Below are positions 20,196 through 32,299 of a stretch of 64,000 bases of DNA, in pieces. Source of the stretch: Pseudorasbora parva (taxonomy: Eukaryota; Chordata; Actinopteri; Cypriniformes; Gobionidae); contig NC_090187.1 in NCBI RefSeq assembly GCF_024679245.1, positions 22,414,495 through 22,478,494 of the forward strand, in the 5' to 3' direction. The number at the start of each line of letters is the position of its first letter. Position 1 is the first letter of the stretch. The notes under the pieces are model-generated. The model saw only the letters and a list, made by a program, of their open reading frames with translations. It ran no database searches and had not been told where the DNA came from. The translations under genes and the position numbers were made by a program.

Positions 20196-20392
20196 CAAAC
20201 ACCTGCTCCCGACTGCCCGACTCACCTACCATCCATCCATCGTGATGGGAGGCTGTCCGAGAATAACCTCAGGAACCGAAGGCTGAAGAAAAACAACAAT
20301 TAAGAAACCACTAGCCACTTGACCCTCATGATCCACCTGTCATCCGACCAAAACGATAACTGTCATCCGACGATGTCATACGGACTTCGTCA
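20196..20392 (+). other. Short 3' non-coding stretch between env and the polypurine tract
   Basis: About 200 bases with two direct copies of GTCATCCGA and no gene. Confidence 0.5.
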
Positions 20393-20407
20393 GATGAAAA
20401 GGGGGAA
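20393..20407 (+). other. Polypurine tract
   Basis: GATGAAAAGGGGGAA, one base before the TG start of the 3' LTR. It has the position and composition expected of the plus-strand DNA primer. Confidence 0.85.
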
Positions 20408-20408
20408 C

Positions 20409-22193
20409 TGTAGCGTCTGTGGTCTCTTACAATGAGGATCAAAGAGGAACCCAGTGTTGATTGTAAAAAGGGGGGGGTAGCTTTTAGCCGCATGTAAATT
20501 AAGAGCCACGCCACAGAGTCTGGGGGAAGTGACAACTTCGGCAGTTTTACGACCCCGTCCAATAACACAGGCCCTGATCGGGTCACACGACTCGAACCCT
20601 GTTTCCCCCCCCTTTTTCATTCCCCAGACCGAAAGGCGCCAAGGCTCCTGTCAATACACAAGGACTCACGAGCACACACACACATTCCTTATGAAGCTTT
20701 AATTAAGACTATTCTAGACTGTATACGAGGTAGCTTGGTGTGTATATGCATGCTCCTTGACTCAGGCCTACTCAGTCATGGCATAGAAACAATGTAAGCT
20801 CATTTTAAATGCTTGTATTCCTGTGTAAAATTGTATCTCTGTTTTAATATCTCCCAGCCATAAGGTGTTTGATATCTAAATATTCCTATTTCTTTGACTT
20901 ACTCAATGATGCACAAAATGGGATTGTGAAATGTATCATTAATATGTTCAGCCGACTTGGGAGTAAAACCATACAAAATCAACACCCCTTTACGACACCT
21001 CAGGAACATGCAAAATAGGCCATAAAATGAGACAAAGAGAACTTTTCCCGCTACCGAATTCACCCTCTGGATTGGGTGAATTAGCCAAAAGGGGGCGTGG
21101 ATTAATTCTCTTAAAAGACCAGTGGAGACCACAATCTTCCCTCTTGACTTCCCTCTTCGCTTCTGAAACTTCTTCCCGGCTTGACTTCTGAAACTCTCCT
21201 CTGAACTCTTCTCTTCTGGAAACTCCTCTTCAAGAAACTCCGTTTCTACCATCCGGTCTTCAACAATCCTTTGTTCCTCGTTCCATCAACTTACTAGCCA
21301 CGGGCTACTTCAGGAGGTAGACCCGAAACGCCGCTAAAGGAAAACTACGTCACCTCCCGACCTCGGAGAGAACTACCTGAGACGCAGATATATATACACA
21401 CACACACAAGCGAGAAGCCAAAACGAAACCAAAAGAAATGCAAGTATTCTTCTTCTTATAAAATTTAAACTGCTGTAAAGAAGGTGTGTATTGTCCCGTT
21501 GGGACAAGCTCCGTGAAGGTCGTAGTGGTTGAACTGAAGGAAAGTTGTGTTTTTACCTCTAAATGCTTTGTCTCATCTCTCTCTCTCATCTCTCTCTCCC
21601 CCATCTCTCTCTTTTATCTCTCTCTAATTTCATTCTATTCATTATTCTCTTTTATGTATTCTTTCGTTAATACCTACATGTCTACTTTCTTGATGCATAT
21701 TTAGTGTGTACTCTCTGTGTGAATCGTAGTGTTATTTTTAGTCTGTGTTTATTAAACCTCCAGAAAGACATTTAATGAGTTGGGTCTGTTGTTCTCCCAC
21801 ATACACAAAGTCAATGAAACTTGCGATCTAAGTTACCTAACTGCTTATGCTACTATGTTAGTAAAGTAAACTGTATGACCATTTGAAATATTGAACTTGT
21901 CCTGATCAGTAAAGTTAATGTTTCTTATGCGCTCGTAAAGCAGTGATCCCTTATGGAGAATTGAGTTGAAAAGTCTATAACTAATTTGGTGGACGAACTT
22001 AGTAGGATAATTTCAAGCAATTTCATAAAGGGTTACTTGTATTTAATTAAACAATTTTCCCTATCGGGAAATTTTTAATACGTAATGAATGACGGGCAAA
22101 TTATATTCATAAATTCATGAATATTGAATATTGAACCCCTTTTGAGTTAATTATTCCCCGAGACATTAAACTCATAAACTCGTTGTTGTTACA
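20409..22193 (+). repeat. 3' LTR
   Basis: 1785 bases, essentially identical to 6570-8357: one substitution (21088) and 3 bases of length difference in a C-run and a CT tract. It ends TTACA, followed by the AAAT target duplication. Its ATTAAA at 21751-21756 would provide the 3' end of all proviral transcripts. Confidence 0.96.
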
Positions 22194-22197
22194 AAAT

Positions 22198-22845
22198 GAT
22201 ACCATATATGTCCAAAATAAACAGGAGCTTTGTGCCCTGGATGTGCATCCCACAGATCTCCATTCTCTGCAATATTCTATCCAATCAGTATGCGCCAATT
22301 TCTAAAGAACTCGTTCAGCACCTTGTTGAATCAATGCCAAGTAGCTCCCGTCACCACATCCCAAAGATGCTCTATTGGGTTGTGATCTGGTGACTCTGGG
22401 GTCCAATTTAGTACAGTGAGCTCATTGTCATGTTTAAGAAACCAATTTGAAATGATTCGAGCTTTAAAAAAATAAATAAAAAAAAATTCCCATTCTGACT
22501 TTCAGTTTGGAGTTCAGGAGATTGTCTTGACCAGGACCACACCCCTAAATGCATTGAAGCAACTGCTATGTGATTGGTTATTTTGATAATTGCATTAATG
22601 AGAAATTGAACAGGTGTTCCTAATAATCCTTTAGGTCAGTGGTTCTCAAACCTGTCCTAGGGACCCCTCTCCATTGCACATTTTGCATGTTCCCTCATCA
22701 AACACACCCAATTCAAGTCTTGCAGTCTCTACTAATGAGCTGATGATTTGAATCAGGTGTGTTAGATGAGGGAGACATGCAAAATGTGCACTGGTTGGGG
22801 GTCCCCAGGACAGGTTTGAGAACCACTGCTTTAGGTGAGTGTATA
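22198..22845. mobile_element. Common fish interspersed repeat, interrupted by a MITE
   Basis: The text around 22330-22440 (CTCTATTGGGTTGTGATCTG) and 22590-22636 (GTTCCTAATAATCCTTTAGG) is recognisable as a very widespread fish DNA-transposon-type repeat. Its end is split by a hAT-type MITE at 22637-22828 and resumes at 22837 with GAGTGTATATA. I could not set its class. Confidence 0.5.
22637..22828. mobile_element. hAT-type MITE (192 bases)
   Basis: Terminal inverted repeats begin CAGTGGTTCTCAAACCTGTC and end with the complement, GACAGGTTTGAGAACCACTG (one mismatch further in). An 8-base duplication CTTTAGGT flanks it at 22629-22636 and 22829-22836, the duplication length typical of hAT. It has no coding capacity. 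Confidence 0.92.
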
Positions 22846-22862
22846 TATATATATATATATAT
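22844..22862. repeat. Short (TA)n array
   Basis: About nine TA units directly after the interspersed repeat. Confidence 0.85.
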
Positions 22863-23518
22863 ACACGGCTCTGTGAAATGCTTGATTCTGATTGGTCAAT
22901 CGCGCATTCCAGCGGTGTGTTATTTCCAGATAACACCCGCTCATACGGGTACTACGAGTTATCTTGACCGGTACTACTTCTATGCTTAACGCTGGCACCA
23001 TCTTGTGGCTTAAACAGCCGTGGGTTACAATGGAAGACTTTAAGGCAGGTTTCCTTTATAACATTTTTAATATAGATATTTTTCTGACACAAACGCATCG
23101 ATTCGAATCAGAAGGCTCTATTAACCCATCGGAGCCGTGTGGAGCACGTTATTTGACGGACAGCTGCATTTTTTATGGACTTCAAACACAACTACAACTA
23201 CTGCTTGGATTAATGTTAGCCTGGACTTTTTAAATATAACTCCAATTGTATTTGTCTGAATTATATACCTATTATAACTTGAAGATGAGTAACTCAGGCT
23301 TGGTTTCATTTTTGGGTGAACTAACCCTTTCAGCATTCATTTTCAACGTTTAGCAAGGGCATATGGCAAATCTTCAGCAATAGATAAAGGCTTAAAGCAG
23401 GTTGGAACTGTTTTTCTTTGTGGAAGCTTTGCATAAGAGCTAATAAAATATTTAATCTCAAGACAATATTTTGTGTCTAATAATTATTTTTTTGAGACTA
23501 GAAGCCATGTAATAAGCA
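22863..23518. other. Probable DNA-transposon-derived repeat, no gene
   Basis: Starts CGGCTCTGTGAAATGCTTGA and leads into the palindrome at 23519-23638. The internal sequence includes short direct and inverted motifs but no protein. It is likely one non-autonomous element whose 3' end is the palindrome. Confidence 0.35.
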
Positions 23519-23638
23519 GGATAATGTACACCCAGTCGGTTGTTATCGCAGAATAAACCCCTTCAGAGTGATGCAAGAGTCCTGCTCACTCTGTCGGGGT
23601 TTATTCTGCGATTACAAACGGCTGGGTGTACATTATCC
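23519..23638. repeat. 120-base imperfect palindrome
   Basis: Left arm GGATAATGTACACCCAGTCG and right arm CGGCTGGGTGTACATTATCC are near-complementary. The arms are about 43 bases each, with a further inner pairing (CAGAGTGA/TCACTCTG). A foldback end of a transposon is the simplest reading. Confidence 0.9.

Positions 23639-23640
<2 letters not shown>

Positions 23641-23691
<51 letters not shown>
23641..23691. repeat. (TA)n microsatellite
   Basis: About 25 TA units immediately after the palindrome. Confidence 0.97.
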
Positions 23692-23697
<6 letters not shown>

Positions 23698-26523
23698 ATG
23701 AAAAAACAGTATTCTGTCAATCTCGTTGTTGTGTGTCCTGGATGACGGAGAGGAGAACTGACAGTGACACTTACCATCTAGCGATAAAGAGGTTTATTCC
23801 TCTTCTCAGATGGCCTCACACACACACTCAAACACGTGTGTCAGACCTCACTAAATAACTCCAAAGAAGGTCACCGACTGTAATAAAACAGCACTTCTCA
23901 ATAACGACCTTCACAAACCTCAATTTCTACAAGAATGAGATTGGCCAGGATCTAGTGAGCCAAGCAACAGGCCTGGCACTCGTTCTGGCTGGACGCTGAC
24001 GTCTTCATTCTATAGAAGCTGGTTGTGACCCAGACCTCCTACAGCATCCTTAAGCCCTCTGAAAGAGCAGGCCGATACAAGTAGATATTTTGAGGTTTGA
24101 AGCATTGCTCTCAAGAGGGAGGACAGATACTAGCTTACAGCATTTTTTTGTTTTGTTTTTTGTTCGTCTCTCAAAATGACTAATTGCAGTTTTCCATGCA
24201 TGCTGTTTAAATTAATTCACATGATATAGACATGGTATACTTTTACACAATAATTATTAATTCTTCATAAATGTTCATTCCAGATTTCTCAGTCTATGGT
24301 CTGTTAATCTGCCAATATTTGCTTGTGGCTGTGTGCTAAGAATACCCTAAATGCTTCCATCAGAACATTTAAATGCAGCCCACAAAGTCAAAATTGTTTA
24401 GAATTCACATTTTTTGGGTTGGTACTTGGGTTCGAATGATAGGTGAGGCAAAGTATTATGAAACACATTGATAATCATTTTAAAAACTTTATTTGCTAAA
24501 CTTCTTTTAGCAGTTCTGCCCTATTTTCCCCTTTGTCCAATTGAGTATTCGTCTGTTCTCTCCACCTTTATCATTGAGTACTGCTGTGAATAATTTAAAA
24601 TGCTTTTTTTTTTTTAAAGTAATACATTTCAATGAAGCTCTCCTTTTATGTTCTTGACTTATAAAAAAGTCAATCCCATGTCCAGGGAGCTTTAATTCTA
24701 CCGCATTGCAGGCATGAAGCACTTTAAATGAACAGGTTTTTCTTACGAAAATAACTACCTGATCCTTAATGACCCAGTTAGGGAAGACTGGCCATTGAAG
24801 AAAAAAATAAAAATACATAAACTAAAAAAAAAACTTTAGATGAGAGCCAGAGAAAGAGACTCTATAGACTCTTAATATTATGCACCATATGAAGGCGAAG
24901 GGAAATTTATGCTCTACTTGACAGAAGCATTGAGGTCCTCATAGGAATGGATGTTTATTGGCTTCTCTTACTGTAAATCACAGATTGGTCCACAGAGAAA
25001 TTTGGTTAATAGCGCAGTCAACATTGTTAATATGTTGCCCACTAGATGCAGACTGCAAAGTGCTTCCGATATGTTCCAGTGGAACTGTAAACACATATCT
25101 AAGTGTTATAGTTTGTCAGAAGAATGATATCAGTTCATTTGCGGTGACTTATTAGATGCACAACACTGCACTGATGAGCCGAGTTCTGTGAATCCTCAGG
25201 AGACAGCACATGGAAACATAGACTGTTTTTGTTTATGTACCACTGCATCAAATGACCAGCTTAATTTTCTGTAAATGGGAACATTCAGTGGCCCTGTAGA
25301 GTCTATTAAGAAAGGACTTGGAATTGTTTAAAACTGCTGTGCAACCTCTGTGACCCTAATAACAAATCTGTGTTTCTTCTCACAGTCTTTTAATTAAAGT
25401 AAAACAATGTCTAAGGGCACTGCTGAGGTGTATTTCTGTGAATATCTGTGACCGTGTGACCCTTTCGAGTGGAACTCAGTGCTGACTTATGATTTTAAGG
25501 CAATGGGAATGCTTCTGTGTGAGCCAGTGTATGAAGCATGTGTGAAAAACAAGCATATTGGCAGATGAATAGTCAGGTGACAACGTCACTGAGTCATGAA
25601 GACCATGAATAGACCTCGGAAAATGCTGCATCAACTTCTTTGTCTTCAGGAAGCAGCTTGTTTGCATATGTGTGGAAAGTCCTTGTGTGTGGTAGGAGGG
25701 GAAAAATCGTCAACTGTATGTTTGTTGTGAAAGAACAACATCAGACATGCAATATAAGATTTTTGTTCCACCATACCCTTGCTTTCTTACGTGGAAGGAC
25801 AGACATGGTCTCTGTGTGATATGCTTGGAAGTGGAGATCATCTCTCAAGGGAGGCGATTGCTCTGACTGTGAGGAATTCATCCTGCAGGAGCTCCACTTT
25901 CATTTGAGCAGCAGCCCCTCATAATAATAATTATGGTTACTAAAAGCACTTTTTTAGATGTGGAATCTCCTCCACCAATGTGCAGCATCCACGTGGATGA
26001 TGCGACGACAGCCGTATTGAACCAGAATGCCCACCACACACCATCTTATTGGTGGAGAGGAGACAAAAAAGAGGGATGAAGCCAATCAGTATATACTATA
26101 TCGGGATGATTAGGAGGCCATGATGATAGACGGAGGCCAATGGGCAAATTTGTCCAGAATGCCAGAGTTACACCCCTACTTTTTTACGAAGGAAAAATGT
26201 CGCACAAACAAAACACAATGTAAAATCCAGGGCTGGTACTCTCTCATGGTACTCTGTCTACACTCTTCCTTTTATCCTGCCGTACCTGCCATCAGACTCG
26301 AGGCCGGTGTGGCGGGCTGGTGATGCTCATAAGCACTGGGGTTCCCATGGCTCTCGGGCCCGCCTTGCTTGCCACACACATTAATGGATGCTCTGTGGAG
26401 TGGCATCCCCTTAATTGTTGTTGCCTCCGCGGTGCCTGACAGCTGATGCTTTTCGGCAGGTCACGGGTTACTTCCTGGAATCTTTCAGTAGTTTTGGAAG
26501 GACTATTAGAGGCTCCATTTTGA
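23692..26523. other. Gene-free sequence
   Basis: No supported gene or recognised repeat. Short frames at 24507-24818, 24958-25155 and 26120-26323 have no domains. The region could be intronic or intergenic. Confidence 0.4.
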
Positions 26524-27095
26524 GCCTTTGGTGTCCACCAAAGTGTTTTTTCATGCAGCTGTTTTCAATTGTTATCAATGGGAGCGATGCGTTTTTCAAA
26601 CAGCTGGAGCCCAACGAGGTGCTGAACAAGTATTTAACACTCAAGTGCCAATCGCTCTGCAGTTTTTTACTGGTCGCTGAGAGTTGAAGAATGTTCAACT
26701 TTGAGTAAAGCTCATCACTCTCACGTTTCACCCAGTAATCCAATCACAGTGGAGGAGGGGCGGGACAAACACAACACTGACCAACCGAACACATTCTACA
26801 TGCACAACGTAAACAGATGACAACAAGCAATAACAATGGAACAAAATGATTTAAAACAAGAGCAAGAGCAAATACTTTACATTGTATCTGCAATTTTATA
26901 TAGAATCAATACAGGAACAAACTACCTGTGAAATTAGTAACTCTTTCGCTGATTTTACGCATCATAACAAGTCTCAACTGAAGAAAACAAAATCCTGCCT
27001 GCCAAAACGCTCTCAAGTGCTCACAGCGAGGCGTTTTCAGCAGAGCGCCTAGCATTTTCAGCCGGCTAAAAACGCTTAGGTGGACACACAGCCTT
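26524..27095. mobile_element. Non-autonomous DNA transposon with imperfect TIRs
   Basis: The left end has GGTGTCCACCAAAGTGTTTT, and the right end, read on the other strand, has TGTGTCCACCTAAGCGTTTT. The pairing is clear but imperfect. The target duplication could not be fixed. It has no coding capacity. Confidence 0.5.
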
Positions 27096-27374
27096 AAGAT
27101 AACTCTGTTAGTTCTAGCTTAAGAGAGTAGAAGACTTGCAAGCTTTATCAGTTACCCCCTCTGTCTACATTTTGCCCCTAGTCTGGTTAAAATGATTCTG
27201 CACCCAAGGCTGGGTTACGTTCCAAAAGTACCATCTGCAGACTTGTCTTTCAAGCCTTTCTCCTCCACTTTTTAAGTTGCTAGAGCAATAAATGCTTAAT
27301 TTCCTGTGTCCAGTCAGGGCCATTTGGACAGCATTCAAGGAGATCTGCATTCAAGGCAGGGTTTTTCCCATCTC

Positions 27375-27990
27375 CAATCAGTGACTATCCCACTGGATTG
27401 TGAATGCTATTACCTTTGCCTATGAGGTATTTGCTTCATCTCTAGGTGTTAGAGCCCAAGCCTTATCCAAGAGTGATACCTTGCAGGATGATTATGCTAA
27501 GGCTGGCTGGTCCTCTTCGCACACATTCATAAGGTTTTTATAGTCTGGGTGTGGATTCAACCACATGGTCTCGGGATCCTTTCAGGTTAGTTCATCCTTA
27601 CAAGCCATAAAGTCCATTAATCTTACTATGAGGTATGTGGCATGCTTGGTCTCTGGGTCGCAAGTTCACTGATTAAGAAAATATTTTTTTTAGGTCTCTT
27701 ATCAATTGCAGCCTTTGTATAGTGTATGTGGCAGTCTAGTCCTTTCCACACACTTTTCCTTGCCATACTTCAGCAAAGCCCGAAACCACTTCCTTCAGAC
27801 AATTACAATCTGGTGACTCACTTTTCAGCACACTGAAATTGAGTCACCTAACCATTCTTCGCCCGGTGTGATTGCTTTGTTTTTCACACGTACTTCAAAT
27901 ATCGGCTCATGCAGAGGCATCCCCAATAGCATTAATCTCATAATGCAATGTCTCTTTCCCTCTAAGGGGAACTGGGTTACATGCAAAAGC
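27375..27990 (+). pseudogene. DIRS element 3' end: recombinase C-terminus and terminal repeat
   Basis: A plus-strand reading gives AKAGWSSSHTFIRF, the conserved C-terminal block of the DIRS tyrosine recombinase; the minus-strand copy at 51218-51475 has GWSTQHTFIRFYSL. The catalytic His-x-x-Arg block is degraded and stops are present. Further on, 27915-27975 (GAGGCATCCCCAATAGC ... CTAAGGGGAACTGGGTTAC) looks like the terminal repeat of fish DIRS elements. It is a dead 3' fragment. Confidence 0.65.
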
Positions 27991-28119
27991 TAAGATGTTT
28001 GTGCTGTATTGTGTGTAAGGTTTTATAGGTCAGTGATGAGTTGGCTTGCATAACATGATGTACTAGAGGTTTTGTGAATTGCGTGTAGTGTAGTGTAGAC
28101 CCCTAGACCTTGGGTTTAT

Positions 28120-28141
28120 GGGGGGGGGGGGGGGGGGGGGG
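28120..28141. repeat. Homopolymer G22
   Basis: Twenty-two consecutive G. The length may be a sequencing approximation. On this strand it could form a G-quadruplex. Confidence 0.95.
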
Positions 28142-29553
28142 TTATCCTAGGCCTTTTAGTATAAAAAGATCCTACTACAAACGTTAGTGATTTCTTTCTT
28201 ATATGAGAAAGCACACAGCACATGGTTGTAATTTCATTGTTTTAATCTGTCTTTTAACTAATCTGCTGTTTGACAAAATCATTTTAAATAAAATATTCCA
28301 TTTATTTGATTAACTACTACAAGATCATAATGAAACAATTATTAAAGGAAGTGTATGTAAGATTGTGGCCAAAACTGGTACTGCAATCATTCAATAACTT
28401 GAAACTTTTTCACTAAAATCCAATAATGTGTTTTTAAAGGTGAAGCACATCTCCTTAACCTTTCCCTGGAGTTGGTTCCCCCTTTGCCTATTTTTTTTGA
28501 CAGGTGACTTTGGTTAGGATGCAGATTAACTGCTCATACTTTCACTCTGTTTGATGTATTTAAATGTTGTCAAAAGTGTCTGAGCTCCTTCCACATATTA
28601 TTCTTGAGGCACCGTGGCACATCTTTGACAGGCGCTCAGACAAAAATGCTTTACATATTAAATGGCTAGAACACAAGAGACTTAAACACATTTATAAGAA
28701 AGGAGTTTAATCTGTGGATAAAACTAAAATAGTCATAGTATTCGAGTATCCAGTGATGAAGCGCTGGCATAAATAAATGAAACGGATCACAGTGTTACTA
28801 TTTATTGGTTTGCTGTTTGCTGCTTTTATTTGTGTTGTTGTTTTTTGTTTGTCAGCTTTAGTTCTTTGCATGTGGTTGAGCTCATCTTTCTCTCTTATTG
28901 TGGTTTGTGGGTTAAATATTTAGGTTCTAACCTAGTATTCAAAGTCTGGGTGGCTCACTTTACCCCTTAAACTTCCTTTTCTCTGTCTGTCACTCAAGAT
29001 GAAATATCTAAAATATGAGCAGTATCTAAAGCACCTTATAGGGGTCTTCAGCAGTGGGGCTCAGACAGAAAAAGGTACGTGATCAGTCACTGCCAGTCAA
29101 GTTTCATAAGTCTCCGTCCTCCACCCATGTGGTTTATTCTGGCAGGACGTCACTCTCCATGATGCTGAAAAATGCTAGCGTACAAATTGAGGTGCATGCT
29201 GTGTGCATTGATGTATAAAGTTCAATGTTTTTTATTTTATTTTGTATGACACCCCAGACGGAGCAGCTCTGTACATGAAAGTTATGTAATATCCCAATAG
29301 TTTGGTCCACTAATTTTTAATAATTACATTAACATTAACATGAGTGTGAGGAAATTAGAAAATGACAGTTTCCGTGGACATTGCCCCTTAAATAGGCTGT
29401 ATATGTAACATATAAAAATAAAGACATTTTAAGTTATATTTTAATTGAAAGAAATCGAAGCCTAATGATGTTTTGACTATTCTTTTAGCATGTGATACTT
29501 GACTCCCATTATGAATATGTTAATTATAAGATATAATTTACCTTGTAAAATAT
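28142..29553. other. Mostly gene-free sequence
   Basis: AT-rich, without recognised repeats. It contains one exon-like block (28999-29074, listed separately). Confidence 0.4.
28999..29074 (+). CDS. Possible isolated host exon (76 bases)
   Basis: A pyrimidine-rich tract TTTTCTCTGTCTGTCACTCAAG precedes an open block that begins ATGAAATAT and ends GAAAAAG, followed by GTACGTG, a good donor. The single open frame gives about 25 residues (MKYLKYEQYL...). I do not recognise the protein, and no neighbouring exon was found. An exon-like block this short can arise by chance. Confidence 0.2.
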
Positions 29554-29558
29554 GTATC

Positions 29559-30563
29559 TGTCATGGTTCTGCACTGGCAGCTCTGTCTGTTTTGTCTTTG
29601 TTTAATGTTTCTGTGTTTGTTTTGTGTCTTAGTACTTGGATTTGTCTCTCTCTGTGTTTGTCATGTGTTCCTCTTGTCCTGCCTCCTTGTTTGCTGTTAC
29701 CACGCCCCCTTGTTTAGTCTGGTCTAGTCCTCGTTTCACTAATTTTGCTCACCTGTTCCTCATGTGCTCTGGTCCCTTTATATTGTGCTACCTTCCCTCT
29801 TGTCTTTGCTGGTTCGTTGCATTTGTGTGCATTTGTTTGTCCATGCGAGCTTCTAGCCCAGTGTCTAGTCAGTTCTAGATTTAGTGTCTCCTGTTTTTCT
29901 AGCTTTAGATTTATTTTCAGTTTTTCTTTGTTCCTGAGTTTTTTAGTCTAGTGAAGTTTCTGTATTTATTTTGCTCGTTTTCTCCAGGTTTTATTTTGGT
30001 AATTTCGCTAGCCTTATTGTTTAATTTTCTTGGTTTTGATAGCTTACCTTTTTATTTTATTTTCCTGTTTTCCACTTTTATTTTCAGTTCAGTTTTTTTA
30101 TAGAGATTGGTTTTGTTTTTTTCCTCGTTTTCTAGCTCCAGTTATTATTTAAGTTTTTGTTTAATTTAGTCTTAGTTCTTAGTTTGTCTGTTGTTTCTTC
30201 TTGTCGTGTGTGTGTCCTGTGTTGTTTTCTGTCCTAAGTTTTCCCCTGGCTGCTGTCTCCACTGCCTGTCAGCCAAGAAGGGAGCTGATTCTGTCAGACC
30301 ATCAAGCCTCTGGTTCCTGCCTGGATTGGTCCACCATCGCCCTGCCTGGTGTTGCCTCACAAGCTGTCGTCAAGTTCATTGGCTGCCTGGACTGGTCTCA
30401 GTGGTCATCCTCCTCTGCCTGTCGTCGTGGTGTCTGTCCCCTGCCCTGGTGTTTGGACTGTCACTCATCCACTACCCTCTTGTGTCTTGTTGATCTGTCT
30501 TATTAATAAACTGTCCTTGTTGTTCACTCTGCATCTGGGTCCTCCACTTCCTGATCCTTGACA
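29559..30563 (+). mobile_element. Solo LTR (1005 bases)
   Basis: Begins TGTCATGG and ends CCTTGACA, with perfect 5-base inverted ends TGTCA/TGACA. It is flanked by the 5-base duplication GTATC (29554-29558 and 30564-30568). An AATAAA signal lies at 30505-30510, about 55 bases before the end. No internal retroelement sequence accompanies it, so it is a solo LTR left by recombination. The family is not identified and is unrelated in sequence to the provirus LTR. Confidence 0.9.
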
Positions 30564-30669
30564 GTATCAGCCTATAATGCTGATTTAAACAATATAGTTA
30601 TTTTAGTAATATGTAATAGTTTTTATTATTATTGAATACACAAATACTTACATCAAATCTTGACATGTA

Positions 30670-31420
30670 TACATACATTATATTGCCAACAGAATAGGAA
30701 CACCCCTCCAAATCATTGAATTCTAAAGGTGTATAAAATCAAGCATCTAGGCATGCACACTGCTTCTACAAACATTTTTGAAAGAATTAATGCTTTTCTG
30801 TCTGGCTATCCGGTGGATGAGTCTGGGTTTAACGGTTGCCAGGAGAATGGTACTTGCCTGACTGTACTGTGCCGAAAGTTAAGTAAAGTTAGTTAAGTAA
30901 ATTTAGGTCCAGGGGGATTATGGTGTGGGGTTGTTTTTCAGGGTTGGGCTTGGCCCCTTATTTCCAGTGAAAGCTTCCCCTTAATGCTTCAGCAGACCAA
31001 GACATTTTGGAAAATGTCATGCTCCCAACTTTGTGGGAACAGTTTGGGGATGGCCCCCTCCTGTCCTCAACATGGCTGCGCACCAGTGCACAAAGCAATG
31101 TCCATAAAGCCATGGATGAGCGAGTTTGGTATGGTTAAGGTCAGAGTCCTAACCCCAACCTGTTAGAACATCTTTGGGAAGAATTAGAGTGGCGACTGGA
31201 AGCCAGGCCTTCTCATCCAACATCAGTGCCTAACCTCACAAATGCACTTCTAGAAGTTTGGTCACAATTTCCCATAAACACACTCCTAAACCTTGTGGAA
31301 AGCCTTCCCAGAAGAGTTGAAGCTGTTACAATGACAAAGCGTGGGTAAACTCCATATTAAACACTACAGATTAAGAATGCGATGTCATTAAAGTTTATGT
31401 GCATGTGAAGGCATTGGCAT
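30670..31420 (+). pseudogene. Tc1/mariner-type transposase remnant
   Basis: Broken plus-strand frames read GGIMVWGCFSG and, further on, the degenerate DDE C-terminus (ending near AWVNSI), typical of Tc1-like transposases of fish. The 5' part keeps only fragments (from TATTGCCAACAGAATAGGAA). Many stops and frameshifts exclude activity. Confidence 0.85.
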
Positions 31421-32299
31421 TCTAAATGTGACCAGGATATATTTTTGTCAGCTTGTAAATTAAAATAAAAAATAAAATAAAATAAAATACAGGTTGCCAG
31501 GCAATTTAAAAAATAAATAAATAATTGTGTATTCTTACAAATAGACTCCTCACTTGAAAACACAGGCATGTACAGAGTTCTATAATTCACCCAAGTACCA
31601 CCTGCCATGGAAACTTTGCAAACATTCAAATATTGCAGACTTAATAACAGCTCATTTGCATGGGGGCAACCAATAGGCGTGAAGATCTGTCTTTATGTCA
31701 CATAAATTGGTCTGTTTCCTGAGCTTGGCAGTCCATTATTACAGGCTGTCGTTGTTTGTTTACATGCAGAAGCTCAATTTGCATTGTGCCCTATTACTTT
31801 CAAGTCAATTAGCCTGATCAATAAACTGATGGGGAAACAGAGACAGCTATGTGTTTGTCTAAACATACATTATGAACTGCAAGTATTTTTCTGTCCATTA
31901 ATGTGTGACTGTGTTTGTAATGTAATATAAGACTAATGTTTATTACATATAGAACATTATACACTGTCCTGCCTACAATTTGTAATGTTGCTTGCTTTTA
32001 ATTTTTAAGAAGACTAGTGATTTTACTGTTCTAAGTCAAAAGATCTGGAAAAATGGGCAGAACAATCCCATAGACTTATATTGAAAGGAGGAAATGAAGG
32101 AGGGACTTACGGTGACCCAGTAGTGTCGCCGTACTAAATTAAACCACAACACAAAAAAATCGCCACAACACAACGGAAACGAGCCACAACACAACCGGAA
32201 TGCTCCCAACCATGAAGGGGGCTCTCGGAGTGCGGTAAAGTTAGTTTCGCTAACGTTTCTGGCATCTGTTAAACTGCATTCTATATACCATTTTAAAAA
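31421..32299. other. Gene-free sequence
   Basis: AT-rich. An AAAATAAAAT stretch lies near 31460-31490. No supported feature. Confidence 0.4.

Larger units (their letters stand above)
6566..22197 (+). mobile_element. Complete env-bearing endogenous retrovirus-like LTR element
   Basis: The element is bounded by AAAT on both sides (6566-6569 and 22194-22197), a 4-base target-site duplication. Both LTRs begin TGTAGCG and end TTACA, so they have the canonical TG...CA ends. Inside, in order, lie a putative primer-binding site, a long leader, gag, pol, env and a polypurine tract, all on the plus strand. The internal coding frames are open from end to end. The two LTRs are nearly identical, which implies a recent insertion. 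Dual RNase H domains in Pol and an env gene place it with retroviruses or a basal sister lineage (lokiretrovirus-like lineages are one possibility). The gag-pol design and the linker after the protease also recall Ty3/gypsy elements. Exact classification needs a tree of RT and integrase. Confidence 0.95.
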
